From: Podospora pseudoanserina
Taxonomy: Eukaryota > Ascomycota > Sordariomycetes > Sordariales > Podosporaceae
NCBI RefSeq assembly: GCF_035222485.1
Contig: NC_085925.1
Coordinates: forward strand, 372,001-436,000
Direction: 5' to 3'
DNA: 64,000 bases
Part shown: in pieces, positions 32,712 to 43,312 of the stretch
How positions within the stretch are numbered: position 1 is the stretch's first letter
How the letters are laid out: each line of letters opens with the position of its first letter
The notes under the pieces: generated by a model
Told to the model about the DNA's origin: nothing
Seen by the model: only the letters and a program-made list of their open reading frames with translations
Databases searched by the model: none
Program-made: the position numbers and the translations under genes

Positions 32712-35700
32712 TCAACGAACCATTATATTCCTAAATGAATCTGAGATGTCGCTCACGGTTTGCGGTGGCCCGTGTCTCTCCTGCACCGTTGACAGGCCCT
32801 GCGCAAGCCTGCCCTCCATAAGCTTCAGGATCACAGGCGGTACGCTGTCATCAGTAGCCCTGATCGTAAGGCGAATCATCTGTCGTGTATCTGTTAGCAC
32901 CGTGTTCCAGCCCTTGGTGGATGTGTCAGGCCGAGACAAGAGAAAACATACCTGTGTTCCGTAGTTGGGCTCCAGTCTGAGCAGGCAGCCAATCTTCCCA
33001 CCCTCGCTCGTGTGCACAACGCTGGCACCCACAAAATTCTTGGTATTGGGGTCGACATTGTTCAGCACCCCCCACCTGAAACCCTTGATGACATCTCGAA
33101 TGAAGCCGTCGGTAAGTTCCCTTTGCTGGTCCTTGGCAGTAGTTGTCAACCCAAACACCTGTTGTGCCTCACGAGGGGCCCCGCCGATTTGCTTCCACCT
33201 CTTGAAGAAATCCTCAGCAGTCAGTTCGGCAGGATCCATGAACTTGTGGAGAGTGACAGGAAGCTTGAGGGTAAGAGCCTGCAACGCACCGGCCAGGTAG
33301 CTGATCCGGATTGTTGGGCTCTTTTCGAAAACCTTCTTGGCTTCAAACATAATGACCTGCTGGGCCTGAGCACCCCGTGCAATCGTCGTGTCGGGAAGGC
33401 CCTTGACGTCCCATGTCAGATTGGTCTTTTCTGACGTGTCCAAATCAAGCGTCGTGGTGAACGATCCAACAAGAGCCGGAGTCTTGTTTGTAAAGTACAA
33501 AATCAGGCAAGCCATCTGACCGCGGTACTCGGACCGCACGCCAACCTGGAGCTGGCCATCCTCGTAAAGAACGCCATCTGGCTTGAGAAGAAGCCGGTTG
33601 AAGCCCTTCTCCCAGTTGGGTGACAAATGAGCGGCACTGGCGAGATTGGGTATTGACTTTGCCTCTGCCGGGCCAATATTGTTCATGTCAAGACCTAAGA
33701 GATCGCCGGCCGCACCCCCGTTTGGCTTGGTACCGGCGTTGGTGAACGTCCTTCTAAGACTTCCATTCTTGGCCAGCGTGAGCTCAGCGGCGTCCGAGTT
33801 GGCGTCCTTTCCTCCCACGATCCACGTCCTCTTATCGCTTGTGTTCGCATGCTTCCGGTGTAGCCTGGAAAGCAAAGCCGACTCGCGTTCTGGGAACGGT
33901 GGCATCTCATCACAAACAGTGCGGAGAAGATCGTCGGTCGGCATACTTGCCAGTGTCAAATATTCGCAAGCTCTTTGCTGCAGTTCAGGGTCAAGCGTGT
34001 GGCTGTAGACGTTGAAGACGTTGACGAGCTGTGGCTTGATCTCGGGGAACAGATTCACGTATTTTACAAAACACGACAGAATCATGCCACGAGTCCCTGG
34101 TGCGCAGGCGGGGAGCTTGCTCTGCAATGCAATAAACTGCTCGATCGGACTGCAGCCCTTCTCTTCAGCAATCAAATGACCAAACTCTCCGAGGATGTAG
34201 GCCCCAATCTTGACCAATGTCTCGTGACAGTGATCTTGTTTGCAGTATTGAAGAATGTTTTGGGCAGCGTATACTTGCAGCTCCTCGTTGTTGGTGATAA
34301 TTTGGATGACACGCTGCCATACCTCATCACTGACATGATCTCCTGCCATGGCGATGAGACGCAGGGAGATGTCTACATACCACTGGACATCGGTGGCATA
34401 CTTTTCCGTCAGAATGGCGATTTTCAGCACCATCTCTTCTCGAATTGCAAAATCGGCGTTTTGAAGGTAGTGAAGAAGCTCGCCCACGATTGGTCGTGCA
34501 TTTGTGTGATCGCACATGCTATAGAGGAGATCAAGGCCCTTTCGTCGAACGCTGATGTCTCTGTCCTTGAGCGATCCCAAAATCACCTCCTGGTGTTGCT
34601 TGATGGGACCAAGTGTGGTATCAGATCGAGCGGCCAAGTGCGTCATAGCCTCAAGACCTAGATACCGAACATTTGTCTCCCTCGACTGGATAAATCGCCC
34701 CAGTCTCTGAGATATCTGCTTCATGAGAGCGTGTTCAGTATCGAGGTGGATGATGAGGTTGATGGCTTCGAAGAGAACAGCATTTTGCGCATTGTTTTGC
34801 TGTACATTTTTGTTCGTTTCCAAGGCGAGGTCCAATATCCTTTGAAGGGACTGCCGGATCATCTCCCGAACGTGACTGTCCTCGGAAGGTGGGAAATACT
34901 GCAGGAGTCGCAAGAGCTTGATCTGGAGCCAGGGACAAGGCACCTTGTAGTACAGATAGTCTGAGGCGTACTCCCCGTCGATAAGGATCCGTTTCAGGCG
35001 GGCGGCGGCCTTGGCATATGCGCCCTTGTACTGCTCGAGGTCGTCCTGGGCCAAAGCCATGACCAATGAGGTAACGGATAATGCCACGCCAAAATCCGGG
35101 TCATCCATAAGATGTATTATCCTCTCTGCCCATTGAGGCTGGACGATGCCAGGATTTTTTCGGTACAAGCGGAGCAGGGTAAGCGCCGCCTTCTTTTTGA
35201 CAAAAGATTTCGAGGTGCTACGTACATGTTAGCGAGATAATAACGAGACGTAGATGTGCGCAGGAGTACAACCCCCTGCCTGATACGTACGGTGAGATCA
35301 GTAACCTGTGTACCTCTCCGCTAAGGGCCTCGCCCATCTCCCGACCACCTACGTTTGCAATGGCGTGCAGTGCAAGGCAGTTGAACAGTTCGTTGTGGTC
35401 CATCAGATCTTTCCGAATACTGTTCACCACCAGGTGTAATAGCTCGTGCTGCTCGTGCAAGAACAAGGTCATTGCCAAATACCCAATCTGCTTCTCCGAG
35501 TACTTTGTTGCCGAGATGAGATTGACTGCCTCGAGGTGTCCAAAATCGACGTTCCAGCCCAGAATGTAGATGTACAGAAGCTTGCAAACATATTTCTTTT
35601 TGTGATACCCGCTCAGATTACCATCTGCCAGCCATGTCAGTGTGGGCTTATAGAATACATGTGATCGGAAAGAGGGGTCGCAAACCTTTGAACTTTTGCC

Positions 35701-35851
35701 TGATATTGGCCAGTTCCTTGTTGATTCTCTTCTCTTCCAATTCTCGAGCACGCGCATTGCGCAAGTCGGCAATGAACTGCACTAGTCCTCGCATATTGGC
35801 ATTGCTGCTGCTGGATCGGCCCAGAAAGCCCGTGGGGCCTGAAGACGCCAT
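32712..35851 (-). CDS. apl3: AP-2 complex alpha-adaptin large subunit
   Basis: Large subunit of the AP-2 clathrin adaptor at the plasma membrane; it binds PI(4,5)P2 and recruits endocytic partners. The exons are 35851-35686, 35624-35291, 35217-32952 and 32879-32712, 977 residues, matching the family (about 940-1020). The N-terminal trunk starts [20 protein letters not shown], then [20 protein letters not shown] and [20 protein letters not shown], which are near-invariant in alpha adaptins. The helical repeats run to about residue 600 ([20 protein letters not shown]-like repeats). A hinge (about 640-690) precedes the C-terminal appendage ([20 protein letters not shown] and the platform ending [15 protein letters not shown]). 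The last intron is 72 nt, a multiple of three and stop-free; I place it from its GTATGT donor, GCTAAC branch and CAG acceptor, because the extra 24 codons do not fit the family. Confidence 0.95.
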
Positions 35852-37235
35852 TTTGTGATATCCTCAACTCTGTTCTGCTCTTGTGTGATGCAAGCTAAGC
35901 TGGGCGTAATGTCTGCAACAAAATGCAGTGTAGTGTGGTAATGCCGTCAAGGCCTGGTAATCCCCCCAGCTTTCAATATCCCCGTCACGCGACTAGTCTA
36001 GACGAAGGGCTCAAGTATAAGCGAAATCGACAAAGAAAGTCGAGGTTTCGGAGGCTGGATTTCAAAGACAGCGGAGCAGGGAAGCAGCAACAGTGTGGTT
36101 TCTGGCTGGTCGAGTTCGAGCGCGCTTCGAATCGATCGAAAGCTAACGGGAATCGGCCGGCTGCATCTCAGAGCCCCAAATGCCCAAGGCTGGGTGTACG
36201 AGAACTGATACGTGTGGTGTTGACAACGATATCGTGTATATCGTTAAAATTCCGACGGTCGACGATGCTGGCTACAGGGCTGGCTCACAATGCGTCGCCT
36301 CGAGGTAGTCGTCGGGATGCGGTCGGGTCGGCTCAGGGGGGTTGCTGTGGAATTGGAGGGTCTGGAAAAAGATGGAGCATTGTCGCATTGGCGCAGCTGC
36401 TCTGATCCCTGTCCATGCTCGAACGCGAGATGTGGACGGCGCGCTCAAGACTTGGTCATGGCCAAGTGTACAGTCAGGTGATACAGCACGTGAGTAAACC
36501 AGCACAGACCAATTCACTTTCCCAGATGAGGTGAAACTGTCCCAGACGGACAGATTTGTCAACGAACTGGGCATCGTTGTACACTCTTTTCATCTGGTCC
36601 TTATTCTTACATTTCTACATTACTTATCTTCCCCGCGCATAGGTCCGCTCGGTCGAGGCCCAATGAGACCGCAAGGGCACAAACTTGATACCTGGTACCC
36701 TCGAGGCTGGCTCAGTGTCTAGAGAGAGAGAGTAAAACGACCGCTACCAAGGGATCATATTACGAGTCAATAGTATCTTTTGCACTCTCTACTACAAGTC
36801 CACAGCCTACCTATTGCCCGTTCGGCATTGGCATCATAAATGATAAAGCTGACCTGACAGGTCCTCATCATGCGCGCTGGCGCGGCTGAGGGCGCTTAAT
36901 CGAAACCACTACTGCACACTATGCTTTGTTAGTTAGAAGACGCGAGTCCCTAATCTGGCATGGTCCAACCGACAATGCAGGAGAGAGGCACAGTTGCGGC
37001 GGTAATGCTACCTACCCAACCACATCTCAGGATCCGATGCTGATTGGCCTGCTCGGTTCTTTTCTTGACTGATCATGCCAAAAAACATCTTGCTAAAGGT
37101 CCACACCGGCCGCGTCGGGATAGAAGATAGCACAAGTTCCTTCAGGCTTTTTATCCTTCCCTTCCCTTCTCCACCGATCCTCCTTCCTTTCTCTCCGTAG
37201 ATTACAAGTTGGGGCTTCACCAGTCACTCGCCATC
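35852..37235. promoter_or_regulatory. Divergent promoter region of apl3 and the WSC gene
   Basis: A 1.4 kb spacer between two head-to-head genes. It includes an (AG)n run at 36,722-36,733 and a short pyrimidine-rich leader upstream of 37236. I see no coding frame in it. Confidence 0.5.
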
Positions 37236-38071
37236 ATGGAACAGGACCCTAGAAGTGTCAGTACCGTTGCCATATATTACCAACTAGACAGTGCCTACCT
37301 AACACCACCTTGCAGTATCCCGTAGCTATTCTTCCAGGGGGGGATGCTCCTGAGGTCCACCAACACCAAACCCAAGCATATTTCAAGTCATACGAACAGC
37401 AGCAGCCATACTACCAAAATCAGTACCCGCAGTCCCACACCATTCTCGGCGCTGAGGACCCCGTCGAGCCCAAGGAAAAGAGGATATGTGGTGTTCGACT
37501 GAGCATTCTCTTCTTCGTCACCACGGGACTACTGTTCCTTGTCATTGCGGCGCTAGCTTTGGTTGGAGGTTTACTGGGAAGCAAGATCTCCTCGCTCGAG
37601 ACATCGTACCCAGCACTCGCCAGTAATGTCGCCGCGATAGCCGGAGGGAGCACAAGTGGCGGGAACGACCAGATTGCACCCATCGACGACAATACCAACA
37701 CCGGTACCGAAACACCGCCGCCATCACAAACAAGCAGTGCGCCGGTATCTTACTCGACCAATGTCGTTGTTGATGGCTACCGCTATGTTGGCTGCTATTA
37801 CGACGACACCCAGCGCCTGCTGATTGACCAGCCGGCAAAGGGGAACAGCTCCATGACGAACCTTATGTGCTCTCGCATCTGCGCGGGCTTCAAATACTTC
37901 GGTACTGAGATTGGCATCGATTGCTACTGTGGCAACAGAATAGAGGAGCGCACTCCTAGTGCCAAAGCAAACGAGTGGGATTGCAGCGTCAAGTGCCCAG
38001 GCAACAATAGGGGGAGGAAAGAAGTGTGTGGCGGCGATTGGTCGATTAGTATCTGGGAAAAGACAGGCTAG
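37236..38071 (+). CDS. Single-pass membrane protein with an extracellular WSC domain
   Basis: The exons are 37236-37256 and 37316-38071, 258 residues. A Gln/Tyr/His-rich cytosolic N-terminus (SYEQQQPYYQNQYPQSH) precedes one membrane helix at about residues 63-87 (SILFFVTTGLLFLVIAALAL). A Ser/Thr/Gly/Pro-rich stalk leads to a C-terminal WSC domain (about 165-255) with YRYVGCYYDDTQRLL, CSRICAGFKYFGTEIG, DCYCGNRIEER and CPGNNRGRKEVCGG, showing the usual Cys spacing. The topology is inverted from yeast Wsc sensors, which have an N-terminal WSC domain and a signal peptide: here the N-terminus would face the cytosol. It may bind cell-wall glycans, but sensor function is not shown. The 7-codon first exon and the GTCAGT donor are inferred from frame and the CTAAC branch point. 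Confidence 0.82.
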
Positions 38072-38445
38072 TCCAGGCCGTGCCTGACTGAAATTATGAT
38101 TGTTGGTATTAACGGGCATGCGAGCGAGGAGTTGGAGGTTCATTTCTTGATTTATCTTGACACATGTATAATTATTTAAAGCATTGGATGCCTTATATGG
38201 AGGACATATTATACGATCATAGTTGTGAATATCTATTGGACCTAAAGTCTGAAGGAACTACATACATAGAGAATGGGTGCCGGTTATTGTTCGTCACACG
38301 CCAAGCCTAAAGAAGGTAGCTTCCCACAATTAACCGCCGTCCATGACGTTTTGGCGCCTCCAATGTCAGTCCTCGGATTGTAAACCTCACTTTTTTGCTT
38401 CCTCAAGATGCGACGCCATAGCCATTGCGCATTCACCCAGAAAGA
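38072..38445. other. Short spacer between tandem plus-strand genes
   Basis: 374 bp holding the WSC gene trailer (AT-rich, to about 38,260) and the promoter and leader of the NDUFAF5-like gene. Nothing else is seen. Confidence 0.5.
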
Positions 38446-39607
38446 ATGCGGCTGACTCCTTTCTCCCCAACAGCCCTTCGCAGGCCACTGTCATCCCGCC
38501 TAGTCCCAAAAATCCCACACCAAAAAAGACCCTACGCCTTCCAGACCTCTGGCATCCCCACCTCCTTCCAGGTCTTCAACAACCGCACAAAATGGCTCCA
38601 GCGCGAGCGCGCCGCCTCCAACGCTGAAGCCAGCCGACAGGCCGACTATCTGAAAGATGAAGTCGCCATGCGCGTGGCCGAACGGCTCTTGGTATTCCCT
38701 ACCCTCACGACACCTTAAATCTCACTTCATGTTCCATTTATCTATTAACCACCTACCCACCCACCCCCAGGACGTAAAACGAACCTTTCCCTTGACTCTC
38801 GATTTCGGAGCCTACACCAACTCCCTCGCCCGCGCGCTCACAAACCCCAACCCTGACCCCTCCCAGCCCGACGCGGACATCCCACCCCTGGCCACCAAAA
38901 TCGGCAAGCTCGTCGCTGCCGACTCGAGCCAAAAGGCTCTCTTCCGGGACGCGGAGCTCGAGTTCAACAAGGAAATCAACATGGAGCGTGTTGTCTTGCC
39001 GTACGAGGAGGGCCCCTTGCCGTGGGAGAACAACACGTTTGACATGGTGCTGTCAAGCCTGTCCATGCACTGGATCAATGATCTCCCTGGTGTATTGGGG
39101 CAGATCAACCGGATTCTCAAGCCGGATGCCCCGTTTATTGGGGCCATGCTGGGGGGTGATACGCTTTTTGAGCTGAGGACTTCGTTGCAGCTGGCGGAGC
39201 AGGAAAGGAGGGGCGGGATTGGCGTTCATGTGTCGCCGTTGGCAGATGTCAAGGATGTTGGGGGGTTGCTGGGGAAGGCAGGGTTCAAGATGTTGACGGT
39301 GGATGTGGAGGACATTGTGGTGGAATACCCTGATACTTTTGCGTTGATGGAGGACCTCCAGGCCATGGGAGAGGGCAATGCAGTGTTGGGGAGGGAGGTG
39401 GGTGCAATTGGAAAGGATGTTCTGCTTGCAGCGGAGGGGATATATAGGGAACTTCATGGAAGCAAGGTCGAGGACGGGACTGTGAGGCTACCGGCGACAT
39501 TCAGGGTGATACATATGATTGGGTGGAAAGAAGGAGGGGATCAACCAAAGCCGTTGCCGAGGGGCAGTGGAGAGATCAATCTAAGGGATGTGTTGGGGAC
39601 AAAATAG
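38446..39607 (+). CDS. NDUFAF5-like mitochondrial complex I assembly factor, methyltransferase fold
   Basis: Human NDUFAF5 hydroxylates an Arg of complex I subunit NDUFS7 in the mitochondrial matrix. The exons are 38446-38691 and 38771-39607, 360 residues. The Arg/Ser/Pro-rich start (MRLTPFSPTALRRPLSSRLV) is a likely mitochondrial targeting sequence. Then follow TSFQVFNNRTKWLQRERAAS, DYLKDEVAMRVAERLLDVKR, VLSSLSMHWINDLPGVLGQI, GAMLGGDTLFELRTSLQLAE and PDTFALMEDLQAMGEGNAV, nearly identical to the human protein. The SAM-binding motif I, DLGCGRGY in human, reads DFGAYTNSLARAL here, so the glycine loop is lost, an oddity that may be shared by fungal members. The ATG at 38446 gives the only frame with a targeting-like start. 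Yeast without complex I lacks this protein, which fits a fungus that has it. Confidence 0.93.
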
Positions 39608-39737
39608 ATGTCGACTCAACATCGTCGTCAATGTCATTGCATTTTGGCCTGTCGCTCATGAAAACGCCTTGTAAAAATATTCCTCACACTGTTCTATCCG
39701 CCTGTTTCCTGGAATTCGCATGTACAATGCAAATGTC

Positions 39738-40429
39738 TTATACCCTCCGGAAATCAGTCATGACTCTCCCAATGCACCCCAGCCCGGCCACATCCACCAC
39801 CTTCTCATGCCAACTAAGCAAGACGCTCATGGCGGCGCCGGTGGAATCTCCGGATGTTATCCCGGACCTGTTGCCAATCTGAGTGAACCCCGTTGCCTGG
39901 GGCGTCATCAACTTGGTTGGTGTTCTCGGGCCGTTGCCGGTGTGCTGGCTGGAGATACCGCTCGACGTGGCCGCCATACCCTTGTACCTATTCACATCAT
40001 GTCAGCATGTGCCTCGCCCCCTTTTTTTGCGCCAACAATAACTGACAAGTACTTCATCAACACGTCCAAGCTCTCGCTACCCCTATCATCATTGTAGATC
40101 TTTTGCAAAAGAGGCGTCATCTCGTTCACCTTGATCCTTTGCAGCACCTCGATGACGGTCTGCAGATGCGTTTCCTTGGCCAGATCAGGAGCATTGTAGA
40201 TTGGATTCTCGAGAGCCGACCGCAGCGCGCCCTCGGCATCGCCCGCTTGGAGGAGCTGGCGGATCTGAGACTGGAGGTTGCGGGCGTCTTGGTCGGAGAA
40301 TTCGGGCTGGGGAGGGTGGAGGGTGGAGAGAGGGAAGTTTTGGGAGGAGTCGGGGTCGAGGGCATCGATATTGATGGTGCGCCAGGCATCTGTGAGCGAG
40401 GACTCCGTGTGTTGTTGGATAATAGACAT
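39738..40429 (-). CDS. arc15: Arp2/3 complex subunit 5 (ARPC5, p16-Arc)
   Basis: Smallest subunit group of the actin-branching Arp2/3 complex. The exons are 40429-40047 and 39987-39738, 210 residues against about 151-154 in human and yeast. It shows AWRTINIDALDPDSSQ near the N-terminus, LLQAGDAEGALRSALENPIY, THLQTVIEVLQRIKVNEMTP and SESLDVLMKYLYKGMA across the intron, and near the C-terminus VLLSWHEKVVDVAGLGCIGR, which corresponds to the human [20 protein letters not shown]. The added length is a Ser/Thr/Gly-rich insert (about residues 130-170) before the last helix. The intron has a GTCAGT donor and ATAG acceptor. It converges on the NDUFAF5-like gene with 130 bp between stop codons. Confidence 0.93.
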
Positions 40430-41092
40430 TGTAAGGCTATTTCTCTGTGGTTATACGATTTGTGCGGTTTTGTATATGGTGAAATTGAGATCGTGGCACT
40501 GTCGGTTGGAAGTGGTGATGTTGAGAAATAGTGTTGGTTGATAGCTCCGTGTGGAACTGGATTGCTGGACAGCTTGACGTTGCGCATGCAGCTTGCGTTG
40601 ACGAGGCAGGGAGACAGGTTCAGGCAAGCTGCGCCCTGCCCCGCACTGGTCCGACGGTGAGCTTACGGCCCCACCTCAGGGCTCCACTGCCGGTTTCTGG
40701 ATGGAGGCCAGTGCTCTGCGGGGAGGACTCGAGGTTTAAACAGACTTTATGTTAATCAATAGTTTACAATCTTTACTTCGCTTCTTCAAATCACTTTTGA
40801 GCATACCAAGCTCTAAGACAAGAAATATTTGAAGCTCACGGCATCCTTTTCCCTCAAACCTTACTGGTTTTCGTGCTTTCATACACAAACAGCGCCAACC
40901 CTGAAAAATGCTCCCTTGGCTCCGGATCCCTGGTTCAACTATTCAAGGTATTGCCCAGTAAGTGTAAGTGCCCACACACACCTCCCAGAAACCCGCACCC
41001 ACCCACACACAACAAGAAAAATCTCTTCCCTCACATTAACCCTTCTCCCACCACTGAATCTAATAACGAAGCATGGTTGATCGTTAGCCACT
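40430..41092. other. Promoter of the ARPC5 gene and upstream flank of a tRNA
   Basis: The left part is the ARPC5 leader and promoter (minus strand). The right part becomes C-rich (CACACACCTCCCAGAAACCC) before the tRNA. No protein gene is supported. Confidence 0.5.
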
Positions 41093-41179
41093 GCCCGGCT
41101 AGCTCAATCGGTAGAGCGTGAGACTCTTAAGGAGTACTCCGATATCTCAAGGTTGTGGGTTCGACCCCCACGTCGGGCT
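41093..41179 (+). tRNA. tRNA-Lys (anticodon CTT) with a 14-nt intron
   Basis: A full cloverleaf: acceptor GCCCGGC/GTCGGGC with one G-T pair, box A TAGCTCAATCGGTAGAGC, anticodon stem TGAGA/TCTCA with loop CT-CTT-A(A), and box B GGTTCGACCCC. The intron at 41130-41143 lies between positions 37 and 38, the standard place. The mature length is 73 nt. The downstream flank CTCAATTCCCGTCGA is shared with the two other copies. Confidence 0.95.
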
Positions 41180-42698
41180 CAATTCCCGTCGAAACGACAC
41201 TTAAGACCGTGTTATTTTTTGTATTTTTTTGACTTTTGTTGCTCTTCATCTTGCTGTTGATGGCATCTCGCTCTCACCATTAGTGCAGGGTGTTAGTGGA
41301 TGGACAATATGCCTAATATCAACCTGAATTAGGAGAGTAGTGTATTCCACTCACCATGAAGCAAGACTTCACCGCCTTATCTTTTGATATGACTACTACT
41401 AGAAATACTACCTGTCTGGTTCGTGAGCAACATAGGGGGTATTCTTTCTTTCTTTACGAACATAGCTTGACCGTTACAGACCCTCGTCTATACCTCGATT
41501 AGCCAAACTACTTAGATATTGTAGGCCTTGAAAACCACATTAGACTTACAACGACAAGAACGAGTGGGCCATATTTCCCAGGTTCTCAAGAAACCACATC
41601 TGGTGTACTGAGTCGGCTCCTGCAATCCTCCTTGTCTTCATTTCTGCAGTCCTCGCGTTTCTCATCGTCGTCGTTCGCCCGGTCTTCGGGATGTATTGCA
41701 TCCTCGTCCCAGGTAGAATAACTCTCCTCACCAACGTCGTCCTCGATAAGATCCTCTATCCCACTTGTACCTTGCTGCCAAGCGTGATGTTTTTCCAGAG
41801 GGCTTGACCTCGTGGGCGAGATCTCTATCGATGGGAGGATATCAGAGAGAATTTCTTGAGGATCACGCTTCCTAGCTGTGTTTTGAGAGCCATCTTCTCC
41901 GGACAAATCGAGAGGGTCTCCCTCAGAGTCAGATATTTCAGACTTTTCCCGCTTCCTATGATCCCGTCCCCATACAATCAGCAAAGCCTGATTATTAGCG
42001 TACCGTCAAGAGCGCTGACCTCGGGGTAGATGAATAGGCCCTGCCATTATGTGCCGGCCAAATGTTGGATTCCTTTCCCAACCTCGGAGGCTCAGGCTCT
42101 AGCTTGGTCCGTTTCCGTTTTAGAAGTAAAGAGGAACTTGGGGCGGTTGACGCTTCGCGGAACAGGTGGTGGCCATGTTTCTTGGAGATATATGGGCACA
42201 AAGCCTAGGCGAGATGCCCACAGCTCGCAGTTCTAAAGGTTGAAGAGGGTGCGTGTTGACCTTCTCCCCGCCATATGCAATAGTGAGATGCCGGGTTTGG
42301 AAAGAGCCAGCGTTCATGTACCCACACAAGTCATGTACTGCGTAGGTAGGTTCCTTCCTCTCGATCGTCGAAAGCACTGTCGCACTTTCCTGTCCTTGAG
42401 CAACCAGCCCCTGCTGTCTAGGTCCTCAACATTCTGCGGAAGGAACCAGAGCATCTAGGACAATGTTCCTGGCCGCTTGGGAACAGCACGTGCGAACATC
42501 CGCCCACGGGATGTTATTTAACGTTCCTTGCCACAAGTATTCATTATCAGTCGGGCAGACATGCTGCGAGGAAAGAATTCTGTTCTATAGCATCTCGTAG
42601 ATTGCCATGGAAACATCAAAACGAGAAAAGAACTGGGCAAAAAATGTATCACCAGTCAGATAGACTGAAAATCTGGTCAAAAGACAAGTCTTTTCTTA
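41180..42698. other. AT-rich inter-tRNA region
   Basis: AT-rich sequence with one patch of broken coding-like frames (see separate entry). Otherwise no feature is seen. A run of T follows the tRNA at 41,213-41,230, as expected for RNA polymerase III termination. Confidence 0.5.
41586..42377 (-). pseudogene. Patch of broken or heavily spliced coding-like frames, unknown family
   Basis: On the minus strand three overlapping frames read like protein but do not join without shifts. From 42377 a frame contains AVHDLCGYMNAGSFQTRHLT and IAYGGEKVNTHPLQPLE. From about 42180 another holds a basic, nuclear-signal-like LLLKRKRTKLEPEPPRL. From 41984 the third is acidic (KSEISDSEGDPLDLSGEDGS, GIEDLIEDDVGEESYSTWDE). 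A CTAATAATCAG acceptor-like sequence sits near 41,990, but the only donor nearby makes an intron of about 33 nt, below the usual fungal size. It may be a decayed host gene or a gene with unusual introns. I do not recognise it. Confidence 0.3.
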
Positions 42699-42769
42699 TG
42701 CATCAGCCGTGAATCGAACACGGGGCCCATCGATGGCAACGATGGATTTTACCACTAAACCACTGATGC
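42699..42769 (-). tRNA. tRNA-Gly (anticodon GCC)
   Basis: Reading the minus strand: acceptor GCATCAG/CTGATGC with discriminator A, box A TGGTTTAGTGGTAAAATCC, anticodon loop TTGCCAT on stem CATCG/CGATG, and box B GTTCGATTC. Mature length is 71 nt without an intron, as usual for tRNA-Gly. Confidence 0.95.
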
Positions 42770-43221
42770 TTTTTAGGATTATTACATGTTGAGGAGTGGA
42801 CCTTGTACCTCAATTTGCAGCTTGTACCCACCCGCGATGGTGTTTCGAGTCAGACATCATGAGAAAAGGTATGGATATCATTCCCCAACCTAGAGCTCAT
42901 CAAGCGAGAGGGTTGTATGCATACATGCCTGAAGTTCAGCTACAATAATAAATTTTATATACCAGTGTATTCTTCTTCTTAGACACCTTAACCACTCACC
43001 TTACACCTCTTAGGTTCCAATCACTAGCTACCTTTATCTAGCTGAAAAATGCACATTTAACAAAAGATAAGACCGATAACCTCAACCCAGCTATATGTCA
43101 TAGAGAAAACCCGAACACAACGCCAGTCAGGTGGCCACCAAGCCCACAAAACCTAAACAACAAAAAGACATCATGACTGGCCTAATGAGAAAAAGAGATC
43201 AAATTGCATCGACGGGAATTG
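42770..43221. other. AT-rich spacer between two tRNA genes
   Basis: About 450 bp of AT-rich sequence with no open frame or repeat that I can support. Confidence 0.5.
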
Positions 43222-43312
43222 AGCCCGACGTGGGGGTCGAACCCACAACCTTGAGATATCGGAGTACTCTGTACATAAGAGTCTCACGCTCTACCGATTG
43301 AGCTAGCCGGGC
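43222..43312 (-). tRNA. tRNA-Lys (anticodon CTT) with an 18-nt intron
   Basis: Same mature sequence as the copy at 41093 but on the opposite strand; the intron (43258-43275, minus) is 18 nt, TGTACAGAGTACTCCGAT, between positions 37 and 38. It shares the 3' flank CTCAATTCCCGTCGA with the 41093 copy, and the 5' flank AATAATGGGTATAACCTT with the 59902 copy (two differences). Confidence 0.95.

Noticed and set aside
32880-32951. 24 extra residues in AP-2 alpha read straight through
   Set aside because: Donor, branch point and acceptor are all good and the inserted residues do not fit the appendage fold, so I treat it as an intron.
41093-43312. Composite mobile element bounded by inverted tRNA-Lys genes
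   Set aside because: The inverted repeats are functional tRNA genes with short shared flanks, with no transposase, reverse transcriptase or target-site duplication seen between them.
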